Positions 58,308 to 64,000 of a DNA stretch of 64,000 bases are shown one piece after another. The stretch is from Paramesorhizobium endophyticum (GTDB taxonomy: Bacteria; Pseudomonadota; Alphaproteobacteria; Rhizobiales; Rhizobiaceae). Every line of letters begins with the position of its first letter. Position 1 is the first letter of the stretch. The stretch is from the NCBI RefSeq assembly GCF_014640615.1, contig NZ_BMHH01000004.1, positions 1-64,000 on the forward strand, written 5' to 3'. Made by a program: the position numbers and the translations under genes. The notes under the pieces were generated by a model. The model made no database searches. It saw nothing but the letters and a program-made list of their open reading frames with translations, and was not told the DNA's origin.

Positions 58308-59573
58308 ATGAAACATATCCCGCAGTTTTTGGCCGCCGCGGCCATCGCCATGGCGGTGTCGGCTCCGGCAAAGGCCGAAACGACGCTGACGGTGCACTAC
58401 CCCATGCCTGGCTTCTTCAAGGACGTGATGGACACGATCTCGAAGAAGTTCATGGAGGAAAACCCCGATATCAAGATCCAGTTCGCCAGCCCCTCAGCCA
58501 CTTATGAGGAAGGCATCCAGACCATCCTGCGCCAGGCCGGAACCGACGCCCAGCCCGATGTTACCTTCATCGGCCTCAATCGCCTGCGCATGATCGACGA
58601 GCGCAATGTCGCCGTTGATCTGGGACCGCTCATCGCGAAGGAAGGCAACATGGCCGAGCAGGGCTTCTCGGACACGATCCTGAAGCTCGCGCAAGTTCGG
58701 GGCAAGCAGATCGGCCTCGCCTTCGCCACCTCCAACCCGATCATGTATTACAATGCCGATCTGGTGAAGGCTGCAGGCGGCGATCCGGACAATCCGCCCA
58801 AGACCTGGGACGAAGTCATCGCGCTCGGCGGCAAGATCAAGGCGCTCGGCAATGGCGTCGACGGCATTGACTTCCGCTGGCAGGGCGATGATTGGATGTT
58901 CTCGGCGCTTCTCTTCGGCGCTGGCGGCAAGATGCTGAACGAGGACGAAACCAAGGTCGCCTTCAACGGCCCCGAGGGACAGAAAGCCGTCGAAATTCTC
59001 GACCGCATGGTCAAGGAAGGCGGCATGCCCGTCTTCACCAAGCCGGCAGGTGAGCAGGCCTTCGCGGCGGGCAAGGTCGGTTTCTCCTTCCAGACCACCG
59101 GCGCGCTCATCAACACGATCAAGAATGTGGGCAACAAGTTCGATCTGCGCACCGCGAAGATTCCCCTGATCGACCCGGAAAAGGGCCGTCTGCCTACCGG
59201 CGGCAATGCCGTGGTCATCCTGACGAAAGACGCGGTGAAGCAGGAAGCCGCCTGGAAATTCGCCAAATTCGCCGCCGGCCCTTACGGCGCGTCTGTCGTG
59301 GTTCCGGGCACGGGCTATGTGCCGAACAACGAGCTTGCCGCCAAGTCGCCCGAATATCTCGGCGATTTCTACAAGAAGAACCCGCTGTTCCAGGCGAGCC
59401 TAAACCAGATGCCGCTGATGGTTCCCTGGTACGCCTTCCCAGGTTCGAACGGCGTCAAGGTCACGCAGACCATTGTCGACAATCTGTCGCGCATCGTCGA
59501 CCAGTCGGCCACGCCGCAGGAAGCGCTCGAAGATGCCGCGGCGGATGTGCAAGATTTGCTGCCGCGCAAGTAA
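58308..59573 (+). CDS. Carbohydrate-type ABC substrate-binding protein, UgpB-like
   Basis: A periplasmic binding protein of 421 residues with a signal peptide (MKHIPQFLAAAAIAMAVSAPAKA). The SBP_bac_1 fold is indicated by VHYPMPGFFKDVMDTISKKF, then AQPDVTFIGLNRLRMIDER and PIMYYNADLVKAAGGDPDNPP. It is the last gene of the operon, 33 bases after the second permease. UgpB relatives bind glycerol-3-phosphate and glycerophosphocholine, which would suit the phosphodiesterase at the front of the operon; other sugars remain possible. Confidence 0.88.
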   Translation: MKHIPQFLAAAAIAMAVSAPAKAETTLTVHYPMPGFFKDVMDTISKKFMEENPDIKIQFASPSATYEEGIQTILRQAGTDAQPDVTFIGLNRLRMIDERNVAVDLGPLIAKEGNMAEQGFSDTILKLAQVRGKQIGLAFATSNPIMYYNADLVKAAGGDPDNPPKTWDEVIALGGKIKALGNGVDGIDFRWQGDDWMFSALLFGAGGKMLNEDETKVAFNGPEGQKAVEILDRMVKEGGMPVFTKPAGEQAFAAGKVGFSFQTTGALINTIKNVGNKFDLRTAKIPLIDPEKGRLPTGGNAVVILTKDAVKQEAAWKFAKFAAGPYGASVVVPGTGYVPNNELAAKSPEYLGDFYKKNPLFQASLNQMPLMVPWYAFPGSNGVKVTQTIVDNLSRIVDQSATPQEALEDAAADVQDLLPRK

Positions 59574-59597
59574 TGTTCCGAAAGAGCAAAACGATCT

Positions 59598-59625
59598 CGC
59601 CGCCCGCCACCGGGCGGCGCTTTTC
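59598..59625. terminator. Hairpin terminator between the importer operon and the LacI gene
   Basis: CGCCGCCCG (59598-59606), loop CCAC, CGGGCGGCG (59611-59619), then CTTTTC. It lies between two convergent genes and can serve the rightward operon as a rho-independent terminator; the leftward side has fewer T residues. Confidence 0.8.
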
Positions 59626-60614
59626 TAGCCTGCGTTAAGATCACGCACCGTCCCGCCAACCCGAAACCGGTAGGGCACCATCAGATGGCGGGCAGGGGCG
59701 GCGTTTTCCGCCATGTCGAGAAGCAGCGAAGCCGCCGCCGCACCCATGGTGGCATCCGGCATCTCGACCGTGGTGAGCGGTGGCTCCATCAGGCGGCCGA
59801 TGGCAATGCCGTCGAAGCCCGCGACGGAGACGTCTCGCGGAATGGCAAGGTCAAGGCGCCGCAGCGCTCCGATAACGCCGCATGCTAGAAGATCGTTCGA
59901 GGCGATGATGGCTGTGGGCTTGAGCTGCTCCATCGGTACCATCAGGTCGAGATGTTCGTAGCTGTTGAGAAATGGAATTTCATACGCCTCGAGCGGAGCC
60001 AACCCTGCCGTTTCCATTGCGCGACTATATCCCTGATAGCGCGCGAGCGCGCGGTCGGAAGCCCCGAATTGGCCGGAGACGAACAGGATGCGGCTATGTC
60101 CATGCTTCAGCAGGAACTCCGTGAGTTCCCGGCCTGCCAGAAAATTATCCGTCGTCACCGCCGCAGCGAACCGCGCGGTCGGGCGGTTGTTCAGCAGCAC
60201 CGTCGGCGGCAATTGCATCGTAAGCGCCGGGCTGCGATGCGGGTCGCAAAGGGTCAGGATCAGCCCGGTCGGGCGCTCGCGGATGAGTGAAGCCACGGCA
60301 TCGGCCTCCTGCGCCGGGTCGTAGTTCGACTGCGCGATCAGCACGCTATGTCCGGCAACCAGCATACGCTGCTCGATGCTCGACAGTGAGGCGGCGAAGA
60401 CGGGATTGGTGATGCTCGGGATCAACACGCCGATGAAGGGGCGTTTGTGTGCAGAGGCGGAAGAGCGCCCCGCCGGGCGATAGCCAAGCTCCGCGGCAGC
60501 CCGGCGCACACGGCGCACCATCGCCTCGCTAGCGGGGCCGGTCCGGTTCAGCACCCGGTAGGCGGTCGCCACCGAACAACCGGCACGAAGGGCGACCTGC
60601 TGGAGCGTAGCCAT
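59625..60614 (-). CDS. LacI-family transcriptional regulator
   Basis: A 329-residue repressor. The N-terminal helix-turn-helix and hinge (MATLQQVALRAGCSVATAYRVLNRTGPASEAMVRRVRRAAAELGYRP) lead into a sugar-binding-type domain (IGVLIPSITNPVFAASLSSIEQRM and AIIASNDLLACGVIGAL). It is convergent with the Ugp-like operon and probably controls it. Nothing in the sequence fixes the effector. Its own promoter should lie in the 237-base gap up to cutC, where no clear -10/-35 was seen. Confidence 0.9.
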   Translation of the reverse strand: MATLQQVALRAGCSVATAYRVLNRTGPASEAMVRRVRRAAAELGYRPAGRSSASAHKRPFIGVLIPSITNPVFAASLSSIEQRMLVAGHSVLIAQSNYDPAQEADAVASLIRERPTGLILTLCDPHRSPALTMQLPPTVLLNNRPTARFAAAVTTDNFLAGRELTEFLLKHGHSRILFVSGQFGASDRALARYQGYSRAMETAGLAPLEAYEIPFLNSYEHLDLMVPMEQLKPTAIIASNDLLACGVIGALRRLDLAIPRDVSVAGFDGIAIGRLMEPPLTTVEMPDATMGAAAASLLLDMAENAAPARHLMVPYRFRVGGTVRDLNAG

Positions 60615-60851
60615 CCGATCCTTACGCTGTCTTTAAAAGATGCAGCCTCTGGCCTACCCGCCCGTGGAGCATTGCAACCATTGGCGGAAGGAAAAATGCC
60701 GTGCGCTTTCCCGTATGAGAAGTAGCGTTGGGATACCGATACGGTGCAAATGCAACGCCGATGTGACATTTTGGAGGGCAGGCTGCGGACACGACCGAAC
60801 TGATGGCGGTTCTCGTCTTGATGGAATAGCCAAGCGCCCCTCGCCGTTGGC

Positions 60852-61598
60852 TCAGACCTGTGAAGCGGTACTTTCAGTAAGGCCACCAAGCTTCTGCTTG
60901 ATTTCGCGGACCCTCGTTGCGGAGGTGATTTTCGTCTCCGTAGCGGAAAAGCCGAATGCAATGCTTCTTTCGTCTGTAGCTTCGATGGTTTCCCGGCAGG
61001 ATGCGTGAACTTCGCTTGCGCTGGTTTCCCTGGCGATCTGCGCGGCGTTACCGGCTGTTACGCCGCTTCCGGGCATGATGGAGATGCGGCCTTGCGCTTG
61101 TCGGCTCAAATTTTTAAGCACGGCGAGCCCTTCGAGCGCCGTGTTGGCCTGGCCTGATGTCAGGATACGCTCGAAGCCGAGTTCGATGGCCTCCTGAAGC
61201 GCTTTCTCGGGATCGGGCGCCAGATCGAACACGCGGTGCAATGTCGTGCCCAACCCGTGGGCGTGAGCGATAAGCCGGCGCAACAACCCCAAGTCGAGAT
61301 TGCCGTCGGGCAGCGAAGCGCCGATAACCACGCCCGCAAGGGCCGCCGACTGCACCGCATCGATGTCGGCTATCATGGCCGCCTCTTCTTCGGCGGAAAA
61401 GTAGAAGCTGCCGGCGCGCGGGCGGATCATGGCATAGACGGGGATCGGCGCCTTGGCGGCCAGCGTCATGAGACCGGGCGAGGGGGTCAGGCCTCCGACA
61501 TCCAGCGCCGAGCATAGCTCTATCCGGTCGGCTGCCCCAGCGATGGCGGCTCTCAGTCCCTCCGGGCTATCGACACACACTTCAAGCTTCACGCTCAA
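60852..61598 (-). CDS. cutC: CutC family protein
   Basis: A TIM-barrel protein of 248 residues: LEVCVDSPEGLRAAIAGAADRIELCSALDVGGLTPS, then YAMIRPRAGSFYFSAEEEAAM and ILTSGQANTALEG, all hallmarks of CutC. The TTG at 61598 is chosen because GGGAGG lies upstream and it overlaps the kinase stop (TTGA); a GTG two codons later is possible. CutC was linked to copper homeostasis, but that role is disputed. Its clustering with a ROK kinase and an importer here suggests a carbohydrate-related task. Confidence 0.88.
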   Translation of the reverse strand: MSVKLEVCVDSPEGLRAAIAGAADRIELCSALDVGGLTPSPGLMTLAAKAPIPVYAMIRPRAGSFYFSAEEEAAMIADIDAVQSAALAGVVIGASLPDGNLDLGLLRRLIAHAHGLGTTLHRVFDLAPDPEKALQEAIELGFERILTSGQANTALEGLAVLKNLSRQAQGRISIMPGSGVTAGNAAQIARETSASEVHASCRETIEATDERSIAFGFSATETKITSATRVREIKQKLGGLTESTASQV

Positions 61599-62548
61599 GA
61601 TCGCCTCCCCAGTACCGCCGCACCGATAAGGCCGCCGTCGCTGCTGAATTTGCCCGGCACGACGAGCGGCTCGTCTACGCGCCGCAGGATGCGCTGGCGC
61701 ACCGCCTTGTCGAGCTCCGCGATGAGCGGTGTTGCGTTCGCAAGTCCGCCGCCGATGGGAACCACCGAGGCGCCGGTGATGTTGACGACCGCGGAAAGCG
61801 GATCGGCTACGAGTTGAAGATAGGCTGAAATGGTCCGGTGCGCCGGAAGGTCGCCATCCTGCCATGCAGTGAGGATGCCGTAGCTGTCTTTCTCTTCTGC
61901 GTTGAGGAACTGATGCAGGCGTTCGATGCCGCGCGCGCCGCCGATGGTATCGACGCATCCTTGCTGCCCGCAGCCGCAGGCAAAGCGCGGGATGGTTATC
62001 TGCCCTTCGCCCTCCAGTTCCACAGTCGTATTGAGGATCGGCCCATGGCCCCACTCGCCGGAAAGGCCGCCCGCGCCGCGAATGAGCCTTCCCTCTGCCA
62101 CGAGCCCACCGCCGACGCCCGTGCCGAGCACCGCGCAAAAGACAATGCGGTGACCGGCGCCCGCTCCCTCGCCCGCCTCGGCCAGCGCGAGGCAGTCGGC
62201 ATCGTTGGCGGCGAAGACGCGCCTGCCAAGCCGCTCGCCAAGCTCCTGTTCCAGCCTATGTCCTGTGATGCACGGGATATTGGCGGAGAATGCCTTCCCG
62301 TCCGCCGGATCGACCAGCCCGGCAATGGAAATCGCCAGCGGCGCGTCGGTGCCATTTGCGTGGCGCTCCAGCAGGCCGTGCAAAGCGTCCACGAATGCTG
62401 TCCAGTTTCCGGCGGGCGTCGGCAGCCGGTCGAGAAGCTCCAGCGATCCGGGCCGGGCGGAATAGGCGAACCGGATGAAGGAGCCTCCGATATCGGCGGC
62501 GAAGACCGGTGGCGCATCCGGCGCGGACGGCGTTTCAAGTTGCAGCAT
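61595..62548 (-). CDS. ROK-family sugar kinase
   Basis: A kinase of 317 residues. ATP-binding FAADIGGSFIRFAY near the N-terminus, catalytic Asp region AANDADCLALAEAG, phosphate-binding LGTGVGGGLVAEG and the zinc motif CGCGQQGCVDTIGG are all present; the last normally ends in Glu and here has Asp. Such kinases phosphorylate glucose, ManNAc or GlcNAc. The ATG at 62548 opens the gene, 11 bases after the permease. Amino sugars from the cell wall would fit the peptide-type transporter beside it. Confidence 0.87.
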   Translation of the reverse strand: MLQLETPSAPDAPPVFAADIGGSFIRFAYSARPGSLELLDRLPTPAGNWTAFVDALHGLLERHANGTDAPLAISIAGLVDPADGKAFSANIPCITGHRLEQELGERLGRRVFAANDADCLALAEAGEGAGAGHRIVFCAVLGTGVGGGLVAEGRLIRGAGGLSGEWGHGPILNTTVELEGEGQITIPRFACGCGQQGCVDTIGGARGIERLHQFLNAEEKDSYGILTAWQDGDLPAHRTISAYLQLVADPLSAVVNITGASVVPIGGGLANATPLIAELDKAVRQRILRRVDEPLVVPGKFSSDGGLIGAAVLGRRS

Positions 62549-62559
62549 GCTTTGTTTTC

Positions 62560-63432
62560 TCACCGTCGCGGATCCAGGAGATCGCGCAAACCATCGCCCA
62601 GAATATTGAAGCCGAGCACGGTTATCATGACCGCCAGGCCCGGAAACAGCGACATATAGATATTGAGCCCCAGATAATTGCGCCCGCTCGACATCATCGC
62701 ACCCCATTCCGGCAGGGGCGGTTGCGCGCCGAGGCCGAGGAAGGACAGGCTGGCGGCGGAAAGAATGATCGTGCCCGCCGTAAGGGTCGATTGCACGATG
62801 ATCGGCCCGACCGCGTTGGGCAGGATATAGTGCGTCATGATACGCCAGCGCGAAAGCCCCAGCGAAACGGCGGCCTCGACATAGTCCATTGACCGCAGGC
62901 CCAGCGTGAGATTGCGGGCAAGGCGCGCATAGATCGGCACCGAAAACACGGCGATGGCGATCAGAAGGTTGATCAGGCTGGTGCCGAGAATGCTGACGAT
63001 CAGGATGGCGAGCACGATGCCGGGGAAGGCGAACAGCACATCCATGAACCACATGATGGTCGCATCGACGCGTTTGCCTGCCATGCCGGAGAGGATGCCG
63101 AGCGGCACGCCCGCCAGCACGGAAAGGCCGACACCGAGCGCCACTTCCAGCAGTGAAATCCGCGCGCCGTAGATGACGCGGGCGAAAATATCGCGCCCGC
63201 CATCGTCGGTCCCGAAAGGATGCTCCCAGGAGGGCGGCAGCATCGTCGCGAGCAAATCCTGCTCGTAAGGATCGGCCCGGGTAAGGAGCGGCGCGAAGAT
63301 TGCGCAGAAAACAATGAGCGCCACAAGCGCGCCGCCAACCGTGATGCTGGGATGGCGCGCGGTAAAGCGTATGGCTCGGAGGAGCCTGCCGGGACGGGAT
63401 GGCGGGGAGGCGGTCAACGTCATATTGCTCAT
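62560..63432 (-). CDS. ABC transporter permease, DppC type
   Basis: A 290-residue permease. Features: FTARHPSITVGGALVALIVFCAIFAPLL, HPFGTDDGGRDIFARVIYGARI, the EAA loop EAAVSLGLSRWRIMTHYILP, and SFLGLGAQPPLPEWGAMMSSG. It starts one base inside the DppB-type stop (TGATG at 63430-63434) and is followed by the ROK kinase gene. The usual peptide-transporter ATPase and binding-protein genes would be expected further upstream, beyond the window. Confidence 0.9.
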   Translation of the reverse strand: MSNMTLTASPPSRPGRLLRAIRFTARHPSITVGGALVALIVFCAIFAPLLTRADPYEQDLLATMLPPSWEHPFGTDDGGRDIFARVIYGARISLLEVALGVGLSVLAGVPLGILSGMAGKRVDATIMWFMDVLFAFPGIVLAILIVSILGTSLINLLIAIAVFSVPIYARLARNLTLGLRSMDYVEAAVSLGLSRWRIMTHYILPNAVGPIIVQSTLTAGTIILSAASLSFLGLGAQPPLPEWGAMMSSGRNYLGLNIYMSLFPGLAVMITVLGFNILGDGLRDLLDPRR

Positions 63433-64000
63433 CAGTCGAACCTTATGCGCGGGTTGAGCGCCGCAATTAGCATCTCGGCGATGAAATTGGCGAGCACCAC
63501 CCCGGTGACGGCGACCAGCGTGACGCCCTGGATGACCGGATAATCGCGATAGCGCACCGAATCCACGAGGAGACGCCCAATGCCCGGCCAGTTGAAGACG
63601 GATTCAGTCACCACGGCCCCGCCGATCAGCGCGCCGAAATTGAGGCCCACGATGGTGATGATGGGGATCAGTGCGTTGCGCAGCGCATGGCTCCAGTAGA
63701 TCGACGAGGCTGCCACGCCCTTGGCGCGCGCTGTGCGGATGTAATCTTGCCCCAGCACCTCGATCATACTCGACCGCGTCATGCGGGCGATGAGCGCGGC
63801 GGGCAGAATGGCGAGGGAAACCGACGGCAGGATATAGCTCTTCCAGCTCGATGCGCCGAGCAGCGGCAGCCAGCCGAGCTTTACCGAGAACGTGTTCATC
63901 GCCATCAGCGCCAGCCAGAAATTGGCGATGGAAGCGCCGAGGATCGCCAGGAACATCACCGCATGATCAGGCCAGCCATGCCGGTAGATTGCCCCGATCA
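63432..64000 (-). CDS. ABC transporter permease, DppB type (partial, 5' end outside window)
   Basis: The C-terminal 189 or so residues are visible. The reading is open to the window edge: IGAIYRHGWPDHAVMFLAIL, then ASIANFWLALMAMNTFSVKLGWLP, the EAA loop RTARAKGVAASSIYWSHALRN and NPRIRFD at the end. The start lies beyond 64000. The gene overlaps the next permease, so both are co-transcribed. Confidence 0.88.
   Translation of the reverse strand, partial: IGAIYRHGWPDHAVMFLAILGASIANFWLALMAMNTFSVKLGWLPLLGASSWKSYILPSVSLAILPAALIARMTRSSMIEVLGQDYIRTARAKGVAASSIYWSHALRNALIPIITIVGLNFGALIGGAVVTESVFNWPGIGRLLVDSVRYRDYPVIQGVTLVAVTGVVLANFIAEMLIAALNPRIRFD

Overview
The window is GC-rich, gene-dense DNA from an alphaproteobacterium. 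The best guess is a Brucellaceae (Brucella/Ochrobactrum-type) secondary chromosome or accessory region. That rests on the many peptide-type ABC operons, Bru-RS-like intergenic palindromes, typical rhizobial FadR/FCD-GntR, RpiR and GlxA regulators, and the style of the fhu and gsi loci. This is inference from gene content; no rRNA, tRNA or phylogenetic marker lies in the window.

Layout: 0.1-3.1 kb holds a TetR regulator and a cobalamin-riboswitch-controlled btuB-like receptor broken by a one-base frameshift. 3.2-4.25 kb holds remnants of an enolase-superfamily dehydratase and a NitT/TauT-type binding protein. 4.3-12.4 kb holds two divergent FadR-family paralogues sharing operator-like ATATGATGAT boxes, a complete peptide-type ABC importer and a D-2-hydroxyacid dehydrogenase. 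12.5-21.9 kb holds a second complete importer (minus strand), diverging from an FCD-GntR regulator, a DHDPS/KDG-aldolase-like enzyme and two enolase-superfamily dehydratases; this looks like a sugar-acid uptake and catabolism module. 22.0-25.6 kb holds a dead thiol-redox pair: dsbD with an internal deletion and a DsbA-like gene split by a complete IS with 14-bp inverted repeats and a 9-bp target duplication.

25.7-33.8 kb holds an isochorismatase-like hydrolase diverging from a GlxA-type regulator, a chimeric L,D-transpeptidase/MFS gene, a large SWIM-SNF2 helicase, and remnants of an IclR regulator and an M20 amidohydrolase. 33.8-40.1 kb holds a siderophore locus (fhuB, fhuD, fhuA) without an ATPase gene and a LysR regulator. 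40.1-50.5 kb is one long minus-strand cluster, rpiR-iaaA-gsiABCD-dmpA-dppA-dat, which reads as an import and breakdown route for isoaspartyl- and D-amino-acid-containing peptides. 50.5-53.2 kb is a decayed stretch with autotransporter, NmrA-like and aromatic-amino-acid-lyase remnants. 53.2-60.6 kb holds a SolA-like oxidase and a Ugp-like sugar/phosphodiester importer led by a metallophosphoesterase and followed by a LacI regulator. 60.8-64 kb holds cutC, a ROK kinase and two peptide-type permeases; the last runs off the window.

The most striking property is decay. About a dozen genes are broken in 64 kb, and several share one mode: the two ends survive while the middle has been cut out. This suggests recent relaxed selection. 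No wholly new defence or mobile system was recognised. The best candidates for new biology are the D-peptide utilisation cluster, the phosphoesterase-coupled importer, the twin-regulator operator network and the chimeric transpeptidase-transporter ORF.
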